From Vreelandella neptunia (GTDB taxonomy: Bacteria; Pseudomonadota; Gammaproteobacteria; Pseudomonadales; Halomonadaceae), in the NCBI RefSeq assembly GCF_022489065.1, contig NZ_JAKVTW010000005.1:1-64000 (forward strand): 64,000 nt of DNA. The letters run 5' to 3'. The translations under genes and the position numbers were made by a program. Shown in pieces: positions 53,590-62,611 of this stretch. Positions within the stretch are counted from its first letter, which is position 1. Each line of letters opens with the position of its first letter. The notes below the pieces were generated by a model, which saw nothing but the letters and a program-made list of their open reading frames with translations, was not told where the DNA came from and did not search any database.

Positions 53590-55271
53590 ATGAATCGTAT
53601 GCTTAGTAATACCTCAGTCAAAACGAGTTTGACCGCTGTTTTAACAGTTTTTTCATTGCTGATAATCACCATTGCCGCGCTCGGTTACCAAGCAGGTAAA
53701 AGGGGAGATACCGCGTTGCAGGCGCTTGATTATGCAGCAATGCACGAAATGCTACCCCTTAATTTAAGTCGCGTTAACCTTGCCAATGCCAAACTCTATT
53801 ACACGAATAGTTTTTACGCTGAACAGTCTGGCGATGCTGAGATGGCGAGTCGCTATTTAGCGCAAGCACAACAGTTTCATGTGGCGTCAGTCGAAGAGTT
53901 CTCTACTTTACTGACGCCGTAAAGGGCGAGGCACAGCGTGAGCTTGTGGAGCCGCTGGTTGAAGCCTTCAACTCAATGGTGGCGCAAGTACTTATTCCTC
54001 AGGAAGAAGCATTGCAGCAGGGAAATGAGAATGCTTTTTTAAGCGCGAAAGAGGCTGAGGCGGCAATAAGCGAGGAATTATTGGCAGCCAGCCAGCGCTA
54101 TAATGCCTCAACAGTAGCGTTTGGCGATCAACTCACGGCTGATTATGAAAGTGAAATGCGGGTTTTTGGCCTTATCGAATTGATCGTTCTAGTGCTGGCA
54201 GCATTGATGGTGCTGTTTGTGCGTATCGCCATGGTGGGCGCCATTGTGAAGCCGCTGGACGAAGCTGTTGTCCACTTTGAACGTATTGCTCAGGGGGATT
54301 TATCCGCACGGGTCAGTGATCGAGGCCGTAATGAGATTGGCAAACTATTCACCGCCATGCAGCATATGCAGAGTGGTTTAGCCAAAACCGTCTCTGAAGT
54401 ACGCGACAGTAGTGGCTCCATTCATATTGGCGCTCGTGAAATTGCGAGTGGTAATGCGGATCTATCTTCTCGCACCGAGCAGCAGGCCGCTTCACTACAA
54501 GAAACCGCAGCAAGCAAGGAGCAATTAACCGCCACTGTGAGACAGAATGCTGATAACGCTCGCCAAGCCAGCACGCTTGCGAACGATGCTTCTAGTACTG
54601 CCGTTCAGGGCGGCGAGGTGGTGGAGCAAGTGATCACTACCATGCACGGTATTTCAGGCAGCTCACAGAAAGTAGCTGATATTATTAATGTTATTGATTC
54701 CATCGCCTTTCAAACCAATATTTTGGCACTCAACGCCTCAGTAGAGGCAGCGCGCGCAGGTGAGCAAGGGCGTGGCTTTGCGGTGGTGGCCAGCGAAGTA
54801 CGCAACTTGGCCAGCCGCAGTGCGGATGCGGCCAAAGAGATCAAAGCATTGATTGATGCTTCATCAACGCAAGTGGACGAAGGCTCTGCGTTAGTGGAAA
54901 GCGCTGGTGCCACCATGCGTGAAGTTGTCTCTTCTGTGCGCCGTGTCACGGACATTATGGATGAAATATCCGCTGCATCGCAGGAGCAGAGCTCCGGTAT
55001 TGAGCAGGTCAACCAAGCGGTATCCCAGATGGATGAGGTGACCCAGCAGAACGCAGCACTGGTGCAAGAAGCCTCTTCGGCGGCAAGTTCACTGGAAGAG
55101 CAGGCGGCGCGGCTTGAAAGCGTGGTGTCTTCGTTTCGCTTAGCTGAAGGAGAGACGCTAGCGACTCATACTTCACTGGCCCCACCTAGACATCAGCCCG
55201 CGCTTAAACGGCCCGCCCCACGGGCTGCTCAAGCCAGTAACAGTGCAGACCAGGAGTGGGAGGAGTTTTAA
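53590..55271 (+). pseudogene. Methyl-accepting chemotaxis protein split by a frameshift
   Basis: The first frame (53590-53922) encodes TM1 and about half of a four-helix periplasmic sensor, then stops after STLLTP. The reading continues in another frame as [20 protein letters not shown] and so on. A one-base deletion near 53905-53920 explains both halves. The second part has TM2, a HAMP domain ([20 protein letters not shown]), a long signalling coiled coil with the hairpin tip [20 protein letters not shown], and a C-terminal EWEEF of the type that tethers CheR/CheB. It could be a true pseudogene, a phase-variable gene or a sequencing error. Confidence 0.85.
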
Positions 55272-55891
55272 GGATTCGGTTGATTCAGCAGCCCGCGCAT
55301 TAACGTTTCGACAATAGCATCACGCTCGTTCGCTAAAGCGTACTGCTGCGGATCCTGCAGCCAATCAAAGCATACGCCAATCAAAAAGCCATGAAATTGG
55401 CGGCGGGCGCTGGCCGGGGTGAGGTCAGCGCGTAAGTTACCGGCTACCTGGGCTTGTTCAAATAACTGTTCCACCTGAGCTTCAGCGTGCTTGGGGAGCT
55501 GAGTAATCATGCAGATTCGCGGGTGCTCATCTTCCAATTTTTCACAGCGGTGCAGTACGATGGTAATTGCCCGCTGTAGAGGTAAATCATGACATATAGC
55601 GGACAGTAAGCGCTGCGCGATATCGCGCAAACAAAGGGCAGGTGTTGTGCCAATTCGCTCGATAGTCTCATCGACAATTTCATCTAAAGGGATTCGTACC
55701 CGTTCCAGCAGTGCATCGAACACTGCTGCTTTATCTTCAAAGTGCCAATAGATTGCCCCACGAGTAACGCCTGCTGCCTCGGCAATATGCGCCAGCGTAG
55801 TGCGCGAAACGCCTTGAGCAAGAAAGGTGGTTTCCGCAGCGTCCAGAATCGCCTCACGAGTACGCTCAGCGTCGGCCTTACGACGGGACAT
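55268..55891 (-). CDS. TetR-family repressor (AcrR/TtgR-like)
   Basis: The protein is 207 residues from ATG 55891. The N-terminal helix-turn-helix is [20 protein letters not shown] followed by [19 protein letters not shown]. The C-terminal domain ([30 protein letters not shown]) matches the AcrR type. It is divergent from an RND pump, with a 38-bp palindrome between. It probably represses the pump and itself. Its 3' end overlaps the convergent chemoreceptor end by a few bases. Confidence 0.9.
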   Translation of the reverse strand: MSRRKADAERTREAILDAAETTFLAQGVSRTTLAHIAEAAGVTRGAIYWHFEDKAAVFDALLERVRIPLDEIVDETIERIGTTPALCLRDIAQRLLSAICHDLPLQRAITIVLHRCEKLEDEHPRICMITQLPKHAEAQVEQLFEQAQVAGNLRADLTPASARRQFHGFLIGVCFDWLQDPQQYALANERDAIVETLMRGLLNQPNP

Positions 55892-55964
55892 GGCTGCTCC
55901 TATTAATAAAATTTTGAGTATTTTCGCATTGATGAATAGCAAAGTCGCTGAGTGATGATTATCA

Positions 55965-56002
55965 TACACTTCACTGACATTCATGAATGTCAGTGAAGTG
56001 TA
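55965..56002. promoter_or_regulatory. 38-bp perfect palindrome, likely TetR operator
   Basis: Two 19-bp arms meet without spacer: the left arm ends ACTGACATTCA (55973-55983) and the right arm begins TGAATGTCAGT (55984-55994). The central ACATTCATGAATGT resembles the AcrR operator core. It lies between the TetR gene and the RND adaptor gene. A small ATGAT-T-ATCAT dyad abuts its left end (55955-55965). Confidence 0.75.
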
Positions 56003-56086
56003 CACGTTTTCGTCACTGTTTTGTAAAGCTTGGTTTAATAGCGACCTTGTTTAACAGCGACCTTTGCCCTCATCAAGGAGCCCACC

Positions 56087-57184
56087 GTGCCCGCCACTTT
56101 TATTCGCTCACTGCCTATTGTTATGGCTCTACTTGTGCTGATGGGTTGCGAACAACCTCAGGCGCAGCAAGAGGTGTCGGCCCGTCCGGTCAAATTGATG
56201 ACGTTGGAAGCGGCCAATGGAGCTTCTTTGCGGCAGTTTCCCGCCCGGGTGGAGGCATCCACTCGCAGCAATTTGTCATTTCGCATGGCGGGTGAGTTGC
56301 TGGAACTAAACGTAAGTCCCGGGCAAAGAGTGAGCGAGGGTGAAATCATCGCGCGTATTGATGACCGTAACGCGCAGAGTGAGTTGGATAGCGCCCGCTC
56401 GCGTTTAGAGTTAGCTCAGGCAATGCTCGAACGCATGCGTTATACCCTGGAGCGTGGGGCGGTCAGCCAATCTCAGTTTGATGAGTCCCAAAGCGAATGG
56501 CGGGCCGCTCGCGCCACCTTTGAACAGGCACAAGAACAGGTTTCGCATACCCAGCTTCGCGCCCCTTATGACGGCGTTATCGCCCAGGTGCCGGTGGATA
56601 ATCGCCAGATTGTCCAGGTGCAGGAAACCGTTGCGGTGATCCAGCAGCCGGGGCAGCTAGACGTCGTTTTTCATCTACCTGAGCAGATTGTTCAGCGCCT
56701 GCCTAGAAGTGAATCGGGAAGACCGCTTGGCGACGATTTAGCCTATGAAGTGCGCTTTGGTAACAGCGATAAGCCCTATCTTGCCCAGTTAGCGTCTTAT
56801 ACCACCCAGGCCAGCGCGCAGAGTTTGGCCTATGAAATCACCCTGACACTTCCCCAGCCCTACGACATCACGTTATTGGATGGAATGAGTGCCAATGTGA
56901 GGCTGGATTTGAGCACGTTACAAACCCAGGGAGATTCTCCGCTCTGGCACTTGCCTGCTGATGCCGTGAGTTATGCCGGTAATGACCCTGACCAAGCCCA
57001 GGTATGGCGATTTGTAGCGCCTAAAAGCGTTGAAGCGGTGCCGGTGGATGTCGGTCGATTAGCCGCAAACGGGCTTGAGGTTAGCGGCGCGCTCGAAGCC
57101 GGTGACCGGATTGTGGCTGCTGGGGCTCATCGTTTAACGGCGGAAACCACGGTGACACCGTGGGAAAAAGAGCAGGGGCTTTAA
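56087..57184 (+). CDS. RND efflux periplasmic adaptor (membrane fusion lipoprotein)
   Basis: The protein is 365 residues, starting at GTG 56087. It has a lipoprotein signal with lipobox LMGC (Cys at about 20). Lipoyl halves RVEASTRSNLSFRMAGELLE and QLRAPYDGVIAQVPVDNRQI flank an alpha-hairpin of about 60 residues. It links the inner-membrane pump to an outer-membrane channel, which is not encoded here. The pump gene follows after 1 base. Confidence 0.9.
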   Translation: MPATFIRSLPIVMALLVLMGCEQPQAQQEVSARPVKLMTLEAANGASLRQFPARVEASTRSNLSFRMAGELLELNVSPGQRVSEGEIIARIDDRNAQSELDSARSRLELAQAMLERMRYTLERGAVSQSQFDESQSEWRAARATFEQAQEQVSHTQLRAPYDGVIAQVPVDNRQIVQVQETVAVIQQPGQLDVVFHLPEQIVQRLPRSESGRPLGDDLAYEVRFGNSDKPYLAQLASYTTQASAQSLAYEITLTLPQPYDITLLDGMSANVRLDLSTLQTQGDSPLWHLPADAVSYAGNDPDQAQVWRFVAPKSVEAVPVDVGRLAANGLEVSGALEAGDRIVAAGAHRLTAETTVTPWEKEQGL

Positions 57185-57185
57185 T

Positions 57186-60100
57186 ATGGTCGACTACTTT
57201 TTACGCCACCGGGCAGCCAGTTACTTAATGACAGTGGTGCTGCTGGCGGGCGGCGCACTGTCGTTTTTAGGCATGGGCCAGCTGGAATTCCCCGAGTTCA
57301 CCATTCGGAATGCGCTTATTACTACGCAATACCCAGGCGCGACACCTGAGGAAGTTGAGCAGGAAGTTACCTCAACGCTGGAGCAATCTATACAAGAGAT
57401 GTCGTCGATTAAGCGGGTTAGCTCGGTGAGCTCTGATGGCCTCTCGCAAATTACCGTTGAGCTGGAGAGTACGGTTCAGAACGAGGAACTGGAGCAGCTG
57501 TGGGATTCGCTACGTCGTAAGGTTCAGGATGCCCAGGCCGCACTGCCGCCAGGCGCCAGCCAGTCGCGCGTCAACGACGATTTTGGCGATGTATTTGGCT
57601 TTATGGTGAATTTGACAGGCGAAGGTTACAGCATGCCTGACCTTGCCGACCATGCGGATTTTCTCAAGCGCGAACTTGCGCTGGTAAAGGGTGTTGAGAA
57701 GGTGTCGCTGGGTGGCGAACATGAAGAGCGTATTTATATTGAAGTCGACCGTGAGCGCTTACGGGCGCTTAATATTCCGCTCACTCGCCTACAGCAACTG
57801 CTCGATACCCAAAACGCGGTGGCCGATTCAGGTCACCTTAAGCAGGATGGGCGGCGGTTTCGTATTACGCCTTCCGGCAGCGCAGCGAATATTGATGACC
57901 TACGTGCGTTAATCGTCAGCGAAGGCGACGGTGAACTGGTGCGACTAAGCGATATTGCTGATGTTACTCGTGGGCTGGCGGAGCAGCCTCAGCAGCTTTA
58001 TCGCGATATGGGCCGCCCTGCGATCTCTATCGGCATTTCGTTTGAAAGCGGCGTTAATGTAGTTGAGGTAGGCGAACGCCTGCAACAGCGTTTGGATGAA
58101 CTTCAGGCGCGGACGCCCTTAGGGATGGAGCTGAATATCGTTTACAACCAGCCCCAGGTGGTTGATGAGGCGGTATCTGGCTTCCTGATGAGCTTGATCC
58201 AGGCGGTCGCCATAGTGATTGTGGTGCTGATGCTGTTTATGGGCTGGCGCAGCGGGCTATTGATGGGGTTCATCCTGCTGATCACTATTATCGGCACCTT
58301 TATGATGATGCGCTTCCACGGCCTGCAGCTGGAAAAAATATCCCTGGGCGCGCTGATTATCGCTTTGGGTATGCTGGTTGATAACGCCATTGTCGTCACC
58401 GAAGGGATGCTGGTGGGCTTAAAGCGCGGCAGTTCCATCCGTGATTCGGCCCACCAGGTCATTCGCCAAAACGCCTGGCCCTTGTTGGCCGCCACGCTGA
58501 TCGCTATTGCTGCTTTTGCCCCCATCGGCTTGTCGCCGGATACCACCGGTGAGTTTATCGGCTCGCTGTTTTTCGTGCTGCTCTACTCACTGCTGCTGAG
58601 CTGGATAACGGCACTGACGTTAACGCCGTTCTACTTTAAATTGTTTTTCCGTAACGTGGCGCCAGGGGATGGTCAGGAAGATCCCTATAAAGGCGTGGTT
58701 TATCGTGTTTTTGGTCGTGTGATTATTGCGGGGATTCGCTTTCGCTGGGTTACTTTGATCATGGTTCTGGCCATTTTGATCGCCGCCGGCTTCGGCTTTG
58801 GCTCGGTTAAAAATGCCTTCTTCCCGGCCTCTAATACGCCCATCTTCTTTGTCGATTACCGCACCCCGGAAGGCACCGATATTCTTGAAACCCAGCGCCG
58901 CGTTAGCGCGTTGGAAAATGCGGTCATGGATATGGAGGGCGTTAGCCATCTGACCACCACGGTCGGCGGTGGGGCGCAGCGGTTTACTCTGACCTATTCG
59001 CCGGAAGACCGCTACGCGAGCTATGCGCAGCTGATAGTCGAGACTGATAACAAAGCTATCCAGCGCGCACGTATGGCGGACGTTGAAGAGGTGCTAGAGC
59101 GTGAGCATAGCGATATCGATTATAAGATTGCCCCGCTGGAAGTCGGCCCCGCGCCTAAAGCCAAACTAGAGGCGCGCTTTTACGGTAGCGATCCAGCCGT
59201 GCTGCGCCAGTTAGGTGATCAGGTCGAAGCGATGTTCGGTGACACGCCGCATATGACCAGTGTGCGCACCAGTTGGCGCAATCGCGTTCAGGCGATCGAA
59301 CCGGTGTTTCTTGAAGATACCGCACGGCGGCTAGGGGTTACTCGTGAGGATTTGGCGAGTACGCTTGCCTTAAGTACCAGCGGTAGTCAGGTGGGGATTT
59401 ATCGCGATGGCAGCGATCTGATTCCTATGGTGGCGCGGGCGATACCGGGACAGCGCCATGACGTGGATAACCTTGGCTCACTGAACGTATGGAGCGAAGA
59501 GCAGGGGCGTTATATCACTGCTGACCAGGTAATTAGCGATATCTCCACCCGGGTAGCAGACCCGCTGATCATGCGCCGCAACCGTGAGCGGATGTTGGCA
59601 GTGTACGGTGAACCGGATCCATTGAGTGGGGTAACCGCCGCCAGCGTATTGGCAGAGATTCGCCCTCAAGTAGAAGCGTTAGAACTACCGTCCGGGTATC
59701 GGTTGGAGTGGGGCGGCGAGTATGAAACGGCCGGTGAGGCCCAAAGCGGGTTGTTTGCCTCGCTGCCATTAGGACTGGTGATGATGTTTATTATCACCGT
59801 GGTGCTGTTCAATAACTTCCGTCAGCCGTTGGCTATTTGGTCGCTGGTGCCGCTGACCATTATTGGTGTCGTCGGCGCGCTGCTGCTGACTGGGTTGCCC
59901 TTCTCGTTTATGGCACTACTCGGCACGCTCAGCTTGGTTGGCATGGTGATTAAAAATGCCATCGTGCTGGTGGAAGAGATCAACGTGCAACTGCCGTTAC
60001 ACGAAGATCGTTACCACGCCGTTGTACGTGCGGCGGTGAGCCGCGTTCGGCCTGTGGCGATGGCGGCACTTACCACCATGCTGGGGATGATACCGCTGAT

Positions 60101-60230
60101 TAGCGATGCCTTCTTTGCCAGCATGGCGGTTGCGCTGATTGGTGGCCTCGGCATTGCCACCTTGCTCACCCTCGTGGTGCTGCCGGTAGTCTACTGTGTG
60201 CTCTACAGGATACGGATTCATGCGGACTAG
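57186..60230 (+). CDS. RND efflux transporter permease, HAE1-like
   Basis: The protein is 1014 residues with twelve membrane helices and two large periplasmic loops, the standard AcrB layout. Features: QYPGATPEEVEQEVTSTLEQ early in the first loop, TM4 IIALGMLVDNAIVVTEG, and the matching second half LLGTLSLVGMVIKNAIVLVE. TM4 carries Asp-Asn where AcrB has Asp-Asp, as in several other HAE1-like subgroups, so proton coupling probably uses one Asp here. Substrates are unknown. It is cotranscribed with the adaptor. Confidence 0.92.
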   Translation: MVDYFLRHRAASYLMTVVLLAGGALSFLGMGQLEFPEFTIRNALITTQYPGATPEEVEQEVTSTLEQSIQEMSSIKRVSSVSSDGLSQITVELESTVQNEELEQLWDSLRRKVQDAQAALPPGASQSRVNDDFGDVFGFMVNLTGEGYSMPDLADHADFLKRELALVKGVEKVSLGGEHEERIYIEVDRERLRALNIPLTRLQQLLDTQNAVADSGHLKQDGRRFRITPSGSAANIDDLRALIVSEGDGELVRLSDIADVTRGLAEQPQQLYRDMGRPAISIGISFESGVNVVEVGERLQQRLDELQARTPLGMELNIVYNQPQVVDEAVSGFLMSLIQAVAIVIVVLMLFMGWRSGLLMGFILLITIIGTFMMMRFHGLQLEKISLGALIIALGMLVDNAIVVTEGMLVGLKRGSSIRDSAHQVIRQNAWPLLAATLIAIAAFAPIGLSPDTTGEFIGSLFFVLLYSLLLSWITALTLTPFYFKLFFRNVAPGDGQEDPYKGVVYRVFGRVIIAGIRFRWVTLIMVLAILIAAGFGFGSVKNAFFPASNTPIFFVDYRTPEGTDILETQRRVSALENAVMDMEGVSHLTTTVGGGAQRFTLTYSPEDRYASYAQLIVETDNKAIQRARMADVEEVLEREHSDIDYKIAPLEVGPAPKAKLEARFYGSDPAVLRQLGDQVEAMFGDTPHMTSVRTSWRNRVQAIEPVFLEDTARRLGVTREDLASTLALSTSGSQVGIYRDGSDLIPMVARAIPGQRHDVDNLGSLNVWSEEQGRYITADQVISDISTRVADPLIMRRNRERMLAVYGEPDPLSGVTAASVLAEIRPQVEALELPSGYRLEWGGEYETAGEAQSGLFASLPLGLVMMFIITVVLFNNFRQPLAIWSLVPLTIIGVVGALLLTGLPFSFMALLGTLSLVGMVIKNAIVLVEEINVQLPLHEDRYHAVVRAAVSRVRPVAMAALTTMLGMIPLISDAFFASMAVALIGGLGIATLLTLVVLPVVYCVLYRIRIHAD

Positions 60231-60238
60231 CTAAGGGA

Positions 60239-61120
60239 TTAATTAAGCGCTGCGGCGACTTCGTCGATCTGCAGCGCCAGACTCTGCAGGCCACCGCCGG
60301 AGAGGTACCAAATCGCAGGCGTTAGCATAACGACCTGCGCATTTTCCGCACCGGCGTCTGAAAGCGTTTGTGTTAATGCATCTGAGTCTGCTGGCTCATC
60401 ACCAATGGCGGCGCTACGGTCAATCACTAGCACCATGTCTGGATTGATCTCGGCAATGGCGTCAGCAGAGAGTGGCGTGAAAGTGCGGGTGCCACGCTTT
60501 TCAGAGGTAACGCTATCTGGCATTTCAAGTGCTGCTACGCCCAGAACGTCGTGAACCACGGGGTGCCGGTTTAATATCAGGTTGCCGCCGTTATGCGTTA
60601 CCACCAGGGTGCTTGGGGCATTGCTCAAGGCTTCACGCTGAGTCTCTATCTCGTTGTGCAGGATTTCAAGGGCGTCTTCCGCTTCGCTTTCCGCTTCTAG
60701 ACGATTAGCTAGTTCGCGTACATTGGCGTTAAAAGCAGCCAAGTAGTCGTCACCACGGAGGCTGGTGTTGAGCAGCGGCGCAATATCGCCAAGCTCCTCT
60801 TCCCAATCACCTTGGCGGCCGGTATAGAGAATCAAAGTAGGCTCGCTTCCGCTAAGGGCTTCCATATCCGGTGAGCGCAGGCCGCCAATATCGGTGTAGG
60901 TTTCCGCTGCGTACTGCTCAAGGTAGTTCGGTAAGCTGGCTTTGGGCACGCCTACCACCTGCTCGCTCAAACCAAGCGCATCCAGAGTGTCCAGGCTGCC
61001 CAAATCAAAGGTGGCGATACGTTGATCGGCAGCAGCGCTGGCGGCTGAAAATAACAGAGTAGCGGCGAGCGTACTTGTTAGATTAGTTGAGAGCGTAGCG
61101 GCGAGAAGCTTAGGCATCAT
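60239..61120 (-). CDS. Siderophore ABC transporter substrate-binding protein (CeuE/FatB-like)
   Basis: The protein is 293 residues with a signal peptide ending near SAASAAADQ. The pattern is that of the CeuE/FatB/YclQ group: IATFDLGSLDTLDALGLSEQ, TDIGGLRSPDMEALSGSEPT and RTFTPLSADAIAEINPDMVL. It binds ferric siderophores or their breakdown products. No permease or ATPase is adjacent, so it must use a transporter encoded elsewhere. A Fur-like box lies just upstream. Confidence 0.88.
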   Translation of the reverse strand: MMPKLLAATLSTNLTSTLAATLLFSAASAAADQRIATFDLGSLDTLDALGLSEQVVGVPKASLPNYLEQYAAETYTDIGGLRSPDMEALSGSEPTLILYTGRQGDWEEELGDIAPLLNTSLRGDDYLAAFNANVRELANRLEAESEAEDALEILHNEIETQREALSNAPSTLVVTHNGGNLILNRHPVVHDVLGVAALEMPDSVTSEKRGTRTFTPLSADAIAEINPDMVLVIDRSAAIGDEPADSDALTQTLSDAGAENAQVVMLTPAIWYLSGGGLQSLALQIDEVAAALN

Positions 61121-61154
61121 GGCAATTCCTTTTATGAGAAAAAATTCTATATGC

Positions 61155-61173
61155 GATAGTTTCTCATATTCTC
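61155..61173 (-). promoter_or_regulatory. Fur-box-like site
   Basis: Read on the minus strand, GAGAATATGAGAAACTATC matches the 19-bp Fur consensus at 11 positions, including both outer ends. It lies about 35 bases before the ATG of the siderophore-binding protein gene, where a repressor should act. Confidence 0.55.
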
Positions 61174-61231
61174 AAGAAAGCCGTAATTTGTCGCCTCTCG
61201 ATGAAGGAACAGCATGTTGCGATAAACGCTA

Positions 61232-61254
61232 CCGCCCTCGAACTAGGAGGGCGG
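61232..61254 (-). terminator. GC-rich hairpin after preA
   Basis: CCGCCCTC (61232-61239) and GAGGGCGG (61247-61254) pair perfectly around a 7-base loop, starting about 22 bases after the preA stop. No T-tract follows on the minus strand. It probably limits read-through into the siderophore-binding protein gene. Confidence 0.5.
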
Positions 61255-61276
61255 CGTATGCAAAGGAGCGCTTAAA

Positions 61277-62611
61277 TCACGACGCGACCCGGAAAGGGTT
61301 GCGCGGATCGTTATCCCAGGCCAGGAAAGGCTGGCCGGTCTCTTGGGGCACCATGGTGATGCAGTTTTCTACTGGGCAGGTGATCTGGCACAGATTGCAG
61401 CCCACGCACTCCTCTTCAATTATCTCGTAACGCCGCGCGCCGTCCTGCTCAGTGAGCTTGGCAATCGACTGGTGGGAGGTATCCTCGCAGGCGATATAGC
61501 AGCGCCCGCACTCGATGCACAGGTCCTGATCAATCTTGGCGATGGTTTTGAAGTTGATGTCCAGGTTTTTCCAGTCGGTGGTTTGTGGTATCGCCTTGCG
61601 GGAAAACGCCTCAATGGAGTCGTAGCCTTTTTCCGCCATCCAACGAGAAAGGCCGTCCTTCATCTCTTCCACAATGCGAAAACCGTTGAGCATCGCCGCC
61701 GTACATACCTGCACGCTGCCGGAGCCCAGGGCGATAAATTCCGCTGCATCCCGCCAGGTGGAGATGCCGCCAATGCCTGAAATCGGTAGCGTCGGCGTTG
61801 CCGGGTCGCGGGCAATCTCTGCCACCATATTCATGGCAATGGGCTTCACGGCGCTGCCGCAATAACCACCGTGGGTGCTCTGATGGCCCACAGTGGGCTT
61901 GGCAACCATGTTGTCCAGGTCGATACTGGTGATTGAGTTGATGGTGTTTATCAACGACACCGCATCGGCGCCACCCCGCAGCGCCGCTTGGGCGCCCACG
62001 CGAATATCGGTGATGTTGGGGGTGAGTTTGACGATCACCGGCTTTGAGTAGTGCTTCTTACACCAGTAAGTAACTTTCTCAATCAGGTCGGGGTTTTGGC
62101 CCACCGCCGCGCCCATGCCGCGCTCCGGCATACCGTGGGGGCAGCCCAGGTTGAGCTCGATGCCATCTGCCCCGGTGGCTTCTACCAGCGGCAGAATATG
62201 CGCCCAGGCTTCTTCAATACAGGGCACCATGATGGAGACGATTAGCGCGCGGTCGGGCCAATCCTTCTTCACCTGGGTGATCTCTTTAAGATTGATCTCC
62301 AGCGAGCGGTCAGTAATCAGCTCGATATTGTTAAAGCCGATGACTTCGCGGTTTTTACCGTAGTGAGCGGAGTAACGGGAAGAGACGTTCACCGCCGGTG
62401 GTTCTTCGCCAAGGGTTTTCCATACCACGCCGCCCCAGCCCGCCTCATAGGCGCGTACCACATTGTAGGCTTTATCGGTGGGCGGGGCGGAGGCCAGCCA
62501 AAATGGATTGGGCGCTTTGATGCCAGCAAAGTTCACCGACAGGTCAACGCCGTTAACAACGCTGTCGCCGCTGTTTTTCTTACCTGGGAAAGAGAGAGGT
62601 GTGGTACTCAT
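61277..62611 (-). CDS. preA: NAD-dependent dihydropyrimidine dehydrogenase subunit PreA
   Basis: The protein is 444 residues. The N-terminal FMN barrel resembles dihydroorotate dehydrogenase: FAGIKAPNPFWLASAPPTDK, the catalytic Cys loop ELNLGCPHGMPERGMGAAVG, and GIGGISTWRDAAEFI. Two C-terminal [4Fe-4S] motifs follow: CIECGRCYIACEDTSHQ and CVGCNLCQITCPVENC. With PreT it reduces uracil and thymine to dihydro forms, the first step of reductive pyrimidine degradation. It overlaps preT by 4 bases. Confidence 0.93.
   Translation of the reverse strand: MSTTPLSFPGKKNSGDSVVNGVDLSVNFAGIKAPNPFWLASAPPTDKAYNVVRAYEAGWGGVVWKTLGEEPPAVNVSSRYSAHYGKNREVIGFNNIELITDRSLEINLKEITQVKKDWPDRALIVSIMVPCIEEAWAHILPLVEATGADGIELNLGCPHGMPERGMGAAVGQNPDLIEKVTYWCKKHYSKPVIVKLTPNITDIRVGAQAALRGGADAVSLINTINSITSIDLDNMVAKPTVGHQSTHGGYCGSAVKPIAMNMVAEIARDPATPTLPISGIGGISTWRDAAEFIALGSGSVQVCTAAMLNGFRIVEEMKDGLSRWMAEKGYDSIEAFSRKAIPQTTDWKNLDINFKTIAKIDQDLCIECGRCYIACEDTSHQSIAKLTEQDGARRYEIIEEECVGCNLCQITCPVENCITMVPQETGQPFLAWDNDPRNPFRVAS

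Noticed and set aside
53900..53925. Programmed -1 ribosomal frameshift in the chemoreceptor
   Set aside because: No X-XXY-YYZ slippery heptamer or following structure was found at the junction, so mutation or sequencing error is more likely.
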